A stretch of DNA of 64,000 bases, from assembly GCF_030817495.1 (NCBI RefSeq), contig NZ_JAUSZK010000001.1, forward strand, positions 2,583,001 to 2,647,000, read 5' to 3'. The notes beneath the pieces are model-generated. The model was not told where the DNA came from. It did no database searches and worked only from the letters and a program-made list of their open reading frames with translations. Shown one piece after another: positions 44,176-52,878 of this stretch. The position numbers and the translations under genes are program-made. Position 1 is the stretch's first letter; every line of letters starts with the position of its first letter. This stretch comes from Streptomyces sp. V3I7 (GTDB lineage Bacteria; Actinomycetota; Actinomycetes; Streptomycetales; Streptomycetaceae).

Positions 44176-45423
44176 CTACGGCGCCGAGGAGTTCCGGGTG
44201 TCCTGGGGCGTGGCTCCCGCGTCGCTGCCCTCCGTTGCCAGCCAGGCGCCCGTGCCCACGGCCGCCGCCAGCAGCAGGCCCACGACACCCAGGGCCACCC
44301 GGCGCCTGCGGGCGGCGGCCCGGTGCCGGGCCGAGCCGGGGCGGGGCGCGCCCGACGCCCTGGGCACCCTTGCCGTGCCGCGGGCGCCGCCGGCCAGCTC
44401 GTCGGGGCCGGGGACTCTCATCGAGGTGTGCGTGTCCCGGTTGGAGTCCGGCTTCGCCCCGGGGACCAGGGACACCGCTCCCCGGCGCCGTACCGGTTCC
44501 CCCGCCTCGGTTTCACTGGAAGCATCCGCCGCGGGTGGCGCGGTCTGCGTGCCGTCCTCGGGTTCGGTCCCCGGTTCGTCCACGTCCAGCGGCGGGATCC
44601 CGGCCAGCAGCGGCAGCAGCTCGCGCAGCCGGGCCGCCAGCTCGGAGGCCCGCAGGCGCGACGCCGGGGCCTTCGCCAGGCACTGGACGACGAGCTGCCA
44701 CAGCTCGTCGGGGATGCCCGGCAGCGGCGCGACGGTCTCGGTCACATGCCGGCGCAGCACGGCGCCGGGGTGCCCGCCGCCGAAGGGGGTGAAGCCGGCC
44801 AGCAGCTCGTAGAGCACCGTCGCCAGGGCGTAGATGTCGACGGACGCCCGCGGGGGCAGGCCCTCGACGATCTCCGGGGCCAGATAGTCCGGGGTTCCGA
44901 TGATCTTCGTGGCCCGGGTCCGCTTCGGGGTGTCGATCAGCTTGGCGACCCCGAAGTCGGTCAGCAGCGCCGGGTGGGCGCCGCCCGGGCCGAGCGGTCC
45001 CTGCATGTCCAGCAGGACGTTCTCGGGCTTGACGTCCCGGTGCACCACCCCGGCCGCGTGTGCCGCCGCGAGTCCGTCGGCGATGTCGGCCACGATGGCC
45101 ACGGCCGCCTCGGGCGCCATGCGCCGGACCCGTTCCAGACGGGTGCGCAGGTCCGTGCCGCGCACCAGGTCCATGACGAGCGCGAGGTCGTTGCCGTCGA
45201 CCACGAGGTCCCGTACGGAGACCACATGGGGGTGCTCCAGTCCGAGCAGGGCCGTGCGCTCCTGGACGAAGCGTCCGACGAGCTCCTGGTCGGACGCGAG
45301 GTCCTCGCGCAGCAGCTTGATCGCCACGGGCCCGTCCGGGCCCTCCCCCAGCCACACCGTGCCGGCGCTGCCCCGCCCCAGGATCTGGTTCGCGGTGTAC
45401 CGGCTGCCGATCTTCCGTGTCAA
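44176..45423 (-). CDS. pkaB: Membrane Ser/Thr protein kinase PkaB
   Basis: 415 residues from TTG at 45421-45423, with TAGGAG upstream. The kinase domain (about residues 8-270) has all key motifs: LGRGSAGTVWLGE, VAIKLLREDL (ATP Lys), VHRDVKPENVLLD (catalytic loop), LTDFGVAKL and PDYLAPEIVEG. A Glu/Pro/Ala-rich linker and a very basic stretch ([10 protein letters not shown]) lead to one membrane helix near residues 376-396 (VALGVVGLLLAAAVGTGAWLA) and a short outer tail ending in RNSSAP. There are no PASTA repeats, so any sensing is not of the PknB kind. It lies 147 bp downstream of pkaA on the same strand. Confidence 0.9.
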   Translation of the reverse strand: MTRKIGSRYTANQILGRGSAGTVWLGEGPDGPVAIKLLREDLASDQELVGRFVQERTALLGLEHPHVVSVRDLVVDGNDLALVMDLVRGTDLRTRLERVRRMAPEAAVAIVADIADGLAAAHAAGVVHRDVKPENVLLDMQGPLGPGGAHPALLTDFGVAKLIDTPKRTRATKIIGTPDYLAPEIVEGLPPRASVDIYALATVLYELLAGFTPFGGGHPGAVLRRHVTETVAPLPGIPDELWQLVVQCLAKAPASRLRASELAARLRELLPLLAGIPPLDVDEPGTEPEDGTQTAPPAADASSETEAGEPVRRRGAVSLVPGAKPDSNRDTHTSMRVPGPDELAGGARGTARVPRASGAPRPGSARHRAAARRRRVALGVVGLLLAAAVGTGAWLATEGSDAGATPQDTRNSSAP

Positions 45424-45570
45424 GACTGCTCCTACAGACGCGTGTTGCCGACAAAGCTACGCGCCCGAGGGGCCAACCTCCGCCACGCGGACGGAAATCA
45501 CCCGTCAGGTATCGACAAATCACCAAGCCCGGCGGGCCGATGCCACAGCGGCTGCCGCCGGACCGACCCG

Positions 45571-47178
45571 TCAGTTCCCGCCCGTACCGCTGCCCGAGCC
45601 GCTGGTCGCGTCGCTCAGGCCGCCGATCCAGCCGGCCACGGTGTCGTACAAGTCGGTCAGCTGCTGCCAGTAGGTCTTGCCGGTGCCGATCCACTCCTGG
45701 AGCGGGGTCAGCTCCCAGACCAGCCAGCCGGCGACGAACAGGATGACGATCGTGAACAGGCAGCCCTTGAGGCAGCCCAGCCCGGGGATCTTCATCGGGT
45801 TGGCGCTGCGCGGGCGCGGCTCGCGCGGCGGCCGCTGGGGCGGCGGTGCGGGCCGCTCGTAGTGCTGCGGCCGCTGGTGCTGCGGCGGGGCGTACTGCTG
45901 CGGCTGCCGCTGCGGCGGGCGGCCGTACCCGGCGGGCGCCCCCTGCTGGGGCCGGGCCACCTGCCGCTGGGGGCGGCGGCGCAGCGGGTCCTCGTCGGGG
46001 TCGATGTACTGGATCTGCGTCTGCTCGTTGCGGTCGCGGGCCGCGCTGAGCTGGCTCTGCCAGGGGTGCGGCTGGTCGGGCTGTTGCCCCTGCGGCACGG
46101 GCGGCATCACGGCGGTGGGGTCGGCCGTGCCCCCAAGGCCGCCGGGCATGCCGGTGTGCGGAAGGACACTCGTGGCCGCGTTCGGGTCGTACGCGTCCGC
46201 GGGCGAGTTCGTCGGCAGGACCTGCGTCGCGTCGCCGGCGCCGGGCACGCCCGGTACGGCGGCCGGGGCGGGATCGGGCGCCAGCAGGGCGGCGACGCCC
46301 TCGGCCGCGGCGATCTGCGCGGCGGTGGCGTGCACTCCGACGCCCTCGGCGACGACGCGCAGGGCGCGGGCGAGGCTCTCGGCGCTGGGGCGCTCGTCCG
46401 GGTTCTTGCGCAGACAGCGCTCGATGACCGTCCACAGCGGGCCGGGAACGGTGGAGGGGCGGCGCGGCTCGGCGTTCAGGTGCTGGTGCAGGACCTCAAG
46501 CGTGGAGCCGCCGGAGAACGGCGGACGGCCGGTGACCAGCTCGTACAGCAGGATGCCGGCGCCGTAGATGTCGACGGCGGAGGTCTGCGGGCGGCCCTCG
46601 GCGGACTCGGGCGCGACGTACGCGGGCGTGCCGACGAACTCCTGGGTACGGGTGAGCCCCGGGGAGTCGGCCAGGCGCGCGATGCCGAAGTCGGTCAGCA
46701 GCGGGTGCAGCTGACCGTCGTACTGCTGGAGCAGGACGTTGGCGGGCTTCAGGTCGCGGTGGACGACGCCGTCCGCGTGGCTGGCCGCGAGCGCGTCGGC
46801 GACCTGGGCGGTCAGCAGGGCGGCGGCGACGGGCGTGAAGGGGCCGTACTCGCGCAGGTAGCGGTGCAGGTCGGGACCCTCGACGAGGTCCATGACCAGC
46901 GCCAGCAGATCGCCCTCGACCACCAGGTCGCGCACCCGGACGATGTTCGGGTGGGTGAGGCGCAGCAGGACCGAGCGCTCCCTGAGGAACCGCATCACGA
47001 CGTCCGGGTCGCTCGCGAGCTCCTCCTTGAGGACCTTGATCGCGACGGTCTCGCCGGGCTGGCCGGCCACGGCCGCCTCGGCGCCCGCGGTCTCCCTCTG
47101 GCGGGCTCGCCAGACGGTGCCCGTGGCGCCGCGTCCGAGCGGCTCCTCGAGCAGGTACTTGCTGCCTACCGGCCGCAC
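45571..47178 (-). CDS. pkaA: Membrane Ser/Thr protein kinase PkaA
   Basis: 535 residues from GTG at 47176-47178, with AGGGAG upstream. The kinase domain (about residues 8-275) shows LGRGATGTVWRAR, VAIKVLKEEL, VHRDLKPANVLLQ, LTDFGIARL and PAYVAPESAEG. A long Gln/Pro/Arg-rich juxtamembrane linker (about 290-465) ends at a basic patch. One membrane helix (CLFTIVILFVAGWLVWEL) and a ~45-residue outer tail with several Trp and a Gly/Ser end follow. Substrates are unknown. The FHA-domain ATPase, divergent across 499 bp, is a likely phosphothreonine-binding partner. Confidence 0.92.
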   Translation of the reverse strand: MRPVGSKYLLEEPLGRGATGTVWRARQRETAGAEAAVAGQPGETVAIKVLKEELASDPDVVMRFLRERSVLLRLTHPNIVRVRDLVVEGDLLALVMDLVEGPDLHRYLREYGPFTPVAAALLTAQVADALAASHADGVVHRDLKPANVLLQQYDGQLHPLLTDFGIARLADSPGLTRTQEFVGTPAYVAPESAEGRPQTSAVDIYGAGILLYELVTGRPPFSGGSTLEVLHQHLNAEPRRPSTVPGPLWTVIERCLRKNPDERPSAESLARALRVVAEGVGVHATAAQIAAAEGVAALLAPDPAPAAVPGVPGAGDATQVLPTNSPADAYDPNAATSVLPHTGMPGGLGGTADPTAVMPPVPQGQQPDQPHPWQSQLSAARDRNEQTQIQYIDPDEDPLRRRPQRQVARPQQGAPAGYGRPPQRQPQQYAPPQHQRPQHYERPAPPPQRPPREPRPRSANPMKIPGLGCLKGCLFTIVILFVAGWLVWELTPLQEWIGTGKTYWQQLTDLYDTVAGWIGGLSDATSGSGSGTGGN

Positions 47179-47677
47179 GTCATGCGCTCCCTGCTGATTG
47201 CTGGTGTCCGAGCTGGTGGTCTCCGAGCCCGCCGTGACCGGGTCGGGTGAATCCGAGCCGGTCGTTCCGAGCTGGTGTTCCCACCCACCGCCTTGCCGGT
47301 GTTCCGATCCACTGTAGTGGCCACCCGCGCGCGGGCAGCTTGTCCTCCCTACGCGGTACGGACGCGGTCCCGCCCATGTTCGAAGAAAAGACGCTCGACT
47401 CCGTCCGTCGGTTGCCGGATCCGAGCGTGACCGATCTCAGGACCGATCTCAGACGGTCACCGGGGCGGCACTGGTCAGGCACTTTTACGGGCAGAGCCGA
47501 CCAATCAAGATCACTTGGCGGTGGGGGGCGGGCACGATGTCGGCGGCAGGTGCGAGGATGCCCTCAGTACTGGCCGACGTGCTGGTGCGGCGGTGGGGGG
47601 AAGTCTGCGGTGGGGGGCCGCGGGGCGGCTTCGGCCCCCGTTCGCCGGCGCCCGCGCAGAAGGGACCGCAGACGGCG
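47179..47677. other. Divergent promoter region between pkaA and the FHA ATPase
   Basis: 499 bp. It holds both promoters and a compact palindrome with an internal tandem repeat at 47427-47460. A plus-strand frame opens at 47537 ahead of the ATPase start, but its residues look like noise. No RNA gene is seen. Confidence 0.5.
47427..47460. promoter_or_regulatory. Palindrome with tandem 12-bp repeat, candidate operator
   Basis: GACCGATCTCAG occurs twice head to tail (47429-47440 and 47441-47452), inside an inverted repeat GTGACC (47427) and GGTCAC (47455-47460). It is centred between pkaA and the FHA ATPase gene. The regulator is unknown. Confidence 0.4.
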
Positions 47678-50600
47678 ATGCAGATCCGGCTGACCGTCGT
47701 AGACCCGCTGGGCGCGAGCCCCGACAAGGGGCGAGCCGCGAGCCGAGACGTGCTGGTCACGGCGCCCGCCGGGACGGCCCTGGCTGCGGTGGCCCCGGCC
47801 CTGGCCTCGGCGGTCGCGGGCGAGGGCGCGGCGGGCCGGGAGGCCGTCGGCGCGACGATCGTGCTGTACGCCGACGCCCAGCGCCTGGACACCCAGCGCT
47901 CCACCCTCGGCGAGCCCCCGCTGATCGACGGCGCGGTGCTGTCCCTGGGCGCTCCCGCGGCGCCGGAGCCGCATCCCGAGCTGGACGACGCGCCGACCCA
48001 GCTCCATGTGGTCGCGGGCCCCGACGCGGGCGGCGTCCACCTGCTGCACGGCGGCCGGATCACCATCGGCCGCTCCGCCGAGGCCGACGTCCCCCTCGAC
48101 GACCCCGACGTCTCCCGCCTGCACTGCGCCGTCACGGTCGCCGCCGACGGGCGTGTGTCGGTCGTCGACCTCGACTCCACCAACGGCACGGTCCTCGGCG
48201 ACACGCACGTGGGCACGCGGCCCGTCCGCTTCCCCGCGGGCGCGCTGCTGCGCATCGGCGAATCCGCCCTGCGGCTTACGCCGTCCGGGGGTCCGGGGGC
48301 GCGCAGGGCGACGACGCCCGACGGCGAGGGATGCGTGCGCGTCACACTGGGCGAGCGGGACCCCGCCGCCCGGAACGCGCGCCCGGACACGGGAGCCGCT
48401 CCCGGCGGCCCCGCGCCCCACGCGTACGGCGCCACCGGCTGGAACGCCCCGGACGGCAGCCCCCGGGCGCAGGAGCACGGCCCGGTGGAGCCGCCCCTCG
48501 TCCCGGGGCAGGGCGGCGCGCCGCGGATCGAGAGCCACGGCACGGCCGCCGCGCAGGGCTTCCCCGGCTCGGGCGGGGACACGCACTTCGACCTTCCCGG
48601 GACCGCGCCGCACGCCTACGGACGGCACCCCCAGGACCCCACGACGCACGGCGAGGGCACCGGCCCCTCCGTCCGGCCCTCGGACGCCCCGGCGCACGCG
48701 ACGGCACCGGACGGCTCCACCACCGGCACCCGCGCGCGGGACCGCGATCACGACCCGGAGGGCGGCCCGGACACCGGCGGCCGCAAAGGCACCCCCGTCC
48801 GCGGCACCGACGTCCCGCCGGGCGTGCGCAAGCGCGGCGGCCTCGGCGCCTGGGCGCGGCGGCTGACCGGCGGCTGGGGCGAGCCGGTGCCGGCGACGGG
48901 GGCGCACGCGTACGAGGCGGACGGGGCCGCCTCCGCACCCCACGTCCCGCAGCAGCCGGAGACCTGGCCGGACCCGGCGGCGCTGCTGCTGACCGCGCTG
49001 GGCCCCGGACCGCGGCTTTGGGAGCGCGGCCCCGGTCACCCGGAGACGCTCACGGTCCGGCTCGGTACGGCGGACCGGGCGATGCCGAACGGCCCGGGTC
49101 TGCTGCCCGCCGTCCCGGTCACCGCCGATCTGCGCGAGGCCGGTGCCCTCGGCCTGGCCGGCCCGCGCGCGCGGCTGTCCGGTCTTGCCCGCGCGGTGCT
49201 GGCCCAGCTCGCCGCGCTGCACTCCCCGGACCTGCTGGAGATCGTCCTGATCAGCTCGGACCGCTCGCGCCCGCTGGAGAACCGCACCGCCGAGTGGGCC
49301 TGGCTCGGCTGGCTCCCGCATCTGCGTCCGGGGCGCGGCCAGGACTGCCGTCTCCTGCTCGCCCTCGACCGCGAGCAGGCCGCGGCCCGCACCGAGGAAC
49401 TCCTGCGCCGCCTGGACGACCGGACGCCGGAGGGGTCCGACCTGAACCTGGCCGACGCGTCCGCCTCCACCGCCGATGAGGGGCAGCGCGCCCCGGCCGA
49501 CCGGGCGGCCTCGTCCGGCCGGGAGGCACCGGTGGACTGGGACACGCCCGTAGGCCGGGAGACCCCCGTGAGCCGGGAGACCCCCGTGAGCTGGGAGACG
49601 CCCGTGGGCCGGGAGGCACCGGCGGGCCGGGAGACCCCCGTGAGCTGGGAGACGCCCCCGGGCGGGAAGGCGTCGGCCGGTTTCCCCGGGCCGTACACCG
49701 TCCTCGTCGTGGACGGCGACCCCGGCGGCACCGGGCTGCACGAGGCCGTGGCGCGCCTGGCGCTGGAGGGGCCGCGGGCCGGGATCCACGTCGTGTGCCT
49801 CGCCGAGACCGCCCCGGCCTCGCCCGCCTCGCCGGTGGCGCAGACGTACGCGGCGGCGTGCGCGGCGGCTCCGGCCTTCCGCGCCTGCGGAGCGGTCGCG
49901 CTGCTGAGCGGTGACGTGGCCACGGGGATGCACCTGCTGCGCGTCCCGCGCGCGGAGCTGCGCAGCGGCTCTCCCGCCGGGCCCGTCGGCCCCGGCACCG
50001 TCGCCGCCGTGGACGCCGTCTCGGCCGCCTGGGCCGAGCGGTTCGCGCGGGCGCTGGCGCCGCTGCGCACGGACGGCACCCTCGGCGAGCGCGGGCACGC
50101 CCGCGCGGCGGCGCCGCTGCCCCAGTCGGCCCGTCTGCTGGACGAGTTGGGACTCGCCCGCGCCACCCCGGCGTCCCTGATGGCGCGCTGGGCGGCCGCG
50201 GCCGACGACACCGAGTCGCTCGGCGGACGCGCCTGGGCGGTGCTCGGCGCCGGACCGCGCGGCCCGCTCACGGCCGACCTGGTGGCCGAGGGCCCGCACC
50301 TGCTGATCGAGGGCCCGCCCGGCAGCGGTCGTACGGAACTGCTGCGCGCGGTGGTCGCCTCGCTCGCCTCGGCCGAGCGCCCGGACCGGCTGGGCGTCGT
50401 CCTCTTCGACGGCCGGGACGGCGTGGGCACGGGCTCGCGACAGGGCGAAGGCCTGTACGCCTGCACGGACATACCGCACGTCACCACCTACCTGACCGCC
50501 AACGACCCCGTCCGGATGCGGGAGTTCGCGCAGTCCCTGAGCGCCGAGCTGAAGCGGCGGGCAGAGCTGCTCGGACAGCTCGGCTTCGCCGAGTGGCATG

Positions 50601-51268
50601 CCGCGCGCGAGGTGTCGGGCCGGTTCGTCGCGCAGCGCACGGCCCCCGGGCGGGCGCCCGCGCCGGGCGACGGCGATCTCGACTCACCGCCCAGCACGAC
50701 GCTGCGGCTGCGCCCCTCCGCCGGCGCCGCCCGTCAACAGGCCGAGGAGGCGGCCGCGTTGCCCCGGCTGGTGGTCGTCGTGGACGACCTGGACGGGCTG
50801 GTCTCCCCCGCCCTGGGCTCGCCGGGGCGGCCGGCCGCGGGGTCGGTGATGCGTGCGCTGGAGGCGGTCGCCAAGGAGGGCGAGCGGCTCGGCGTGCATC
50901 TGGTGGCGGCGGCCGCGCTCGGCGGTCGTACGGCCGAGACGGAGCTGTCGCGCCGGTGCGCCCTGCGCGTCACCCTGGACGCCCCCTCGGCCGGGCCGGA
51001 GGAACCGGCGCCGGGGCGTGGGCGGCTGGCCGTCGTAGGCGGTCCGACGACGCCCTTCCAGAGCGGCCGGGTCACGGGCCGTATCCCGCGCACGGCCACG
51101 CTGCGGCCGACGGTGGTCCCGCTGGAGTGGCAGCGCATGGGCGACCCGCCGACCCGCCGCCCGGTGCGCGAACTCGGCAACGGCCCCACCGACCTGGCCC
51201 TGCTGGCCAGCGCGGTGGAACGAGCGGCACGAGAGGTCGCGGCCGTGCACATACCCTCGCTCCTCTGA
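47678..51268 (+). CDS. FHA-domain P-loop ATPase, FtsK/EssC-like
   Basis: 1196 residues from ATG at 47678 (MQIRLTVVDPLG); a longer frame from 47537 adds 47 unlikely residues. A small N-terminal domain is followed by an FHA domain (about 115-195, ITIGRSAEADVPLDDPDVSRLHC, STNGT), which binds phosphothreonine. A long disordered segment comes next, then an EssC/YukB-like region (LLEIVLISSDRSRPLENRTAEWAWLGWLPHL) with a 6-residue tandem repeat after it. The C-terminal ATPase has a variant Walker A GPPGSGRTELL (near 877) and Walker B VVVVDDLDGL. EssC proteins drive type VII secretion, but no WXG100 substrate or other secretion gene is in the window. The neighbouring kinases are likely partners. Confidence 0.75.
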   Translation: MQIRLTVVDPLGASPDKGRAASRDVLVTAPAGTALAAVAPALASAVAGEGAAGREAVGATIVLYADAQRLDTQRSTLGEPPLIDGAVLSLGAPAAPEPHPELDDAPTQLHVVAGPDAGGVHLLHGGRITIGRSAEADVPLDDPDVSRLHCAVTVAADGRVSVVDLDSTNGTVLGDTHVGTRPVRFPAGALLRIGESALRLTPSGGPGARRATTPDGEGCVRVTLGERDPAARNARPDTGAAPGGPAPHAYGATGWNAPDGSPRAQEHGPVEPPLVPGQGGAPRIESHGTAAAQGFPGSGGDTHFDLPGTAPHAYGRHPQDPTTHGEGTGPSVRPSDAPAHATAPDGSTTGTRARDRDHDPEGGPDTGGRKGTPVRGTDVPPGVRKRGGLGAWARRLTGGWGEPVPATGAHAYEADGAASAPHVPQQPETWPDPAALLLTALGPGPRLWERGPGHPETLTVRLGTADRAMPNGPGLLPAVPVTADLREAGALGLAGPRARLSGLARAVLAQLAALHSPDLLEIVLISSDRSRPLENRTAEWAWLGWLPHLRPGRGQDCRLLLALDREQAAARTEELLRRLDDRTPEGSDLNLADASASTADEGQRAPADRAASSGREAPVDWDTPVGRETPVSRETPVSWETPVGREAPAGRETPVSWETPPGGKASAGFPGPYTVLVVDGDPGGTGLHEAVARLALEGPRAGIHVVCLAETAPASPASPVAQTYAAACAAAPAFRACGAVALLSGDVATGMHLLRVPRAELRSGSPAGPVGPGTVAAVDAVSAAWAERFARALAPLRTDGTLGERGHARAAAPLPQSARLLDELGLARATPASLMARWAAAADDTESLGGRAWAVLGAGPRGPLTADLVAEGPHLLIEGPPGSGRTELLRAVVASLASAERPDRLGVVLFDGRDGVGTGSRQGEGLYACTDIPHVTTYLTANDPVRMREFAQSLSAELKRRAELLGQLGFAEWHAAREVSGRFVAQRTAPGRAPAPGDGDLDSPPSTTLRLRPSAGAARQQAEEAAALPRLVVVVDDLDGLVSPALGSPGRPAAGSVMRALEAVAKEGERLGVHLVAAAALGGRTAETELSRRCALRVTLDAPSAGPEEPAPGRGRLAVVGGPTTPFQSGRVTGRIPRTATLRPTVVPLEWQRMGDPPTRRPVRELGNGPTDLALLASAVERAAREVAAVHIPSLL
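49526..49669 (+). repeat. 18-bp tandem repeat inside the FHA ATPase gene
   Basis: Eight in-frame 18-bp units encode six-residue repeats of the form TPV(G/S)(R/W)E: APVDWD, TPVGRE, TPVSRE, TPVSWE, TPVGRE, APAGRE, TPVSWE, TPPGGK. The threonines could be kinase sites, and the array probably varies in length between strains. Confidence 0.9.
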
Positions 51269-51413
51269 GCGCGGGCGGCAGCGGCCGCGACGCCCGCGCC
51301 GACGCCGGCCCACCCGTCACAACGCGGTCACGATCCCCCGGTCGACGCGGGAGGCGCCCTTGCCGCGCCCGCGCGGCCGGGCGTACACCGGACCGCACGG
51401 GACAGCGCTCGGC

Positions 51414-51469
51414 GTTCACGAAGACGCTCGGAAGTTCACGGAGAGACGTTCAACGAAAGACGTTCAACG
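51414..51469 (+). promoter_or_regulatory. Phased GTTCA(A)CG repeats upstream of the sugar ABC operon
   Basis: GTTCACG or GTTCAACG occurs at 51414, 51434, 51448 and 51462. The last three are spaced exactly 14 bp, the first 20 bp earlier. They lie 23-78 bp before the binding-protein start, a typical operator position. No LacI- or GntR-type regulator gene is adjacent. Confidence 0.45.
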
Positions 51470-51491
51470 GAGAACGAAGAACGGGGCAGTG

Positions 51492-52871
51492 ATGCGCAGG
51501 AAGAGCAGCACCATCCGGACGAACAGGCCCGTCACGACACTCGCCGCCCTCATCGCGGGGGCCCTCGCGCTCACCGCGTGCGCGGGCGGCGACAGCGACC
51601 CGGGCGACGGCCAGGCCAGTGGCGCCGCCGAACCCACGACGACCGTCACCCTCCCCAAGCTCGACGGCGCGCACCTGGAGGTATCCGCCGTCTGGACGGG
51701 CGCCGAACAGGCCAACTTCAAGAAGGTCCTCGCCGAGTTCGAGAAGCGGACCGGCGCCAAGGTCACCTTCGTGCCCGCCCAGGACCCGATCATCAACTTC
51801 CTCGGCTCGAAGATCGCGGGCGGGCAGCCGCCGGACATCGCGCTGCTCCCGCAGCCGGGCGCCATCAAGCAGGCCGTGGACAAGAAGTGGGCCAAGCCGC
51901 TCGGCCCCGACGCCGTCAAGGAGCTCAAGAAGAACTACGCGCAGGGCTGGCAGGACATCGGCACGGTCGACGGCAAGCCGTACGGCGTCTACTACAAGGC
52001 CGCCAACAAGTCGCTGATCTGGTACAACGCTCAGGCCTTCGCGAACGCGGGCGCCAAGGAGCCCAAGACCTGGCCGGAGCTGCTGGCCACGGCGCAGGCG
52101 GTGTACGACTCGGGCGTCACCCCGTTCTCCATCGGCGGGGCGGACGGCTGGACGCTGACCGACTGGTTCGAGAACGTCTATTTGTCACAGGCGGGCCCGG
52201 AGAAGTACGACCAGCTCGCCCAGCACAGGATCAAGTGGACGGACCCCTCGGTCAAAAAGGCGCTGACCACGCTCGCCGAGGCCTGGGGGAAGAAGGACTA
52301 CGTCGCGGGCGGTCCCGACGGCGCGCTCCAGACCGAGTTCCCGGCCTCCGTCACCCAGACCTTCACCGGCGGCGACCAGCCCAAGGCGGCCATGGTCTTC
52401 GAGGGCGACTTCGCGCAGGTCAACATCGGCGAGACCAAGGCCAAGGTGGGCACGGACGCCAAGGTGTTCCCGTTCCCGGCGGTCGGTGCGAAGGCGCCGG
52501 TGGTCTCGGGCGGCGACGCGGCCGTCATCCTGAAGGACTCCAAGGCGGCCCAGGCCCTGGCGACGTTCCTCGCCTCCCCGGACGCGGCGACGATCCAGGC
52601 GAAGCTCGGCGGCTATCTCTCGCCGAACCGGAACGTGCCCGTGTCGGCGTACCCGAACCCGGTGCAGCAGAAGATCGCGAAGGCGCTGATCGCGTCCGGC
52701 GACGACTTCCGCTTCGACCTGTCCGACCAGGCCCCGCAGGCCTTCGGCGGCACCCCCGGCAAGGGCGAGTGGAAGGACCTCCAGGACTTCCTGAAGAACC
52801 CGAAGGACGTCGCGGGCGCTCAGGCGAGGCTGGAGAAGGACGCGGCGGCGGCGTACGGCAGCGGGAGCTGA
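51492..52871 (+). CDS. ABC transporter sugar-binding lipoprotein
   Basis: 459 residues from ATG at 51492. A signal peptide ends in the lipobox LALTACAGG, so the protein is lipid-anchored outside the membrane. The body is a family 1 extracellular solute-binding protein: VSAVWTGAEQANFKKVLAEFEKRTGAKVTF, PPDIALLPQPG, YGVYYKAANKSLIWYN, and many aromatic residues that stack on sugars (WTLTDWFENVYLS). It is closest in style to binders of oligosaccharides such as alpha-glucosides. The ligand cannot be named. It heads an operon with two permease genes. Confidence 0.9.
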   Translation: MRRKSSTIRTNRPVTTLAALIAGALALTACAGGDSDPGDGQASGAAEPTTTVTLPKLDGAHLEVSAVWTGAEQANFKKVLAEFEKRTGAKVTFVPAQDPIINFLGSKIAGGQPPDIALLPQPGAIKQAVDKKWAKPLGPDAVKELKKNYAQGWQDIGTVDGKPYGVYYKAANKSLIWYNAQAFANAGAKEPKTWPELLATAQAVYDSGVTPFSIGGADGWTLTDWFENVYLSQAGPEKYDQLAQHRIKWTDPSVKKALTTLAEAWGKKDYVAGGPDGALQTEFPASVTQTFTGGDQPKAAMVFEGDFAQVNIGETKAKVGTDAKVFPFPAVGAKAPVVSGGDAAVILKDSKAAQALATFLASPDAATIQAKLGGYLSPNRNVPVSAYPNPVQQKIAKALIASGDDFRFDLSDQAPQAFGGTPGKGEWKDLQDFLKNPKDVAGAQARLEKDAAAAYGSGS

Positions 52872-52878
52872 GCGAGCC

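Noticed and set aside
43306..47250. A 1314-codon plus-strand open frame across prfB, pkaB and pkaA
   Set aside because: It lies opposite three recognised genes and the repeat array. The residues are Arg/Gly/Ala rich and show no domain. Long antisense frames are common at >70% GC.
47564..50599. A 1011-codon minus-strand open frame opposite the FHA ATPase
   Set aside because: It has no domain and a composition expected for an antisense frame. The sense strand has FHA and P-loop motifs.
47678..51268. Full type VII secretion system
   Set aside because: The ATPase has EssC-like features, but no WXG100, EccB, EccD or mycosin genes are in the window, so a secretion system cannot be claimed.
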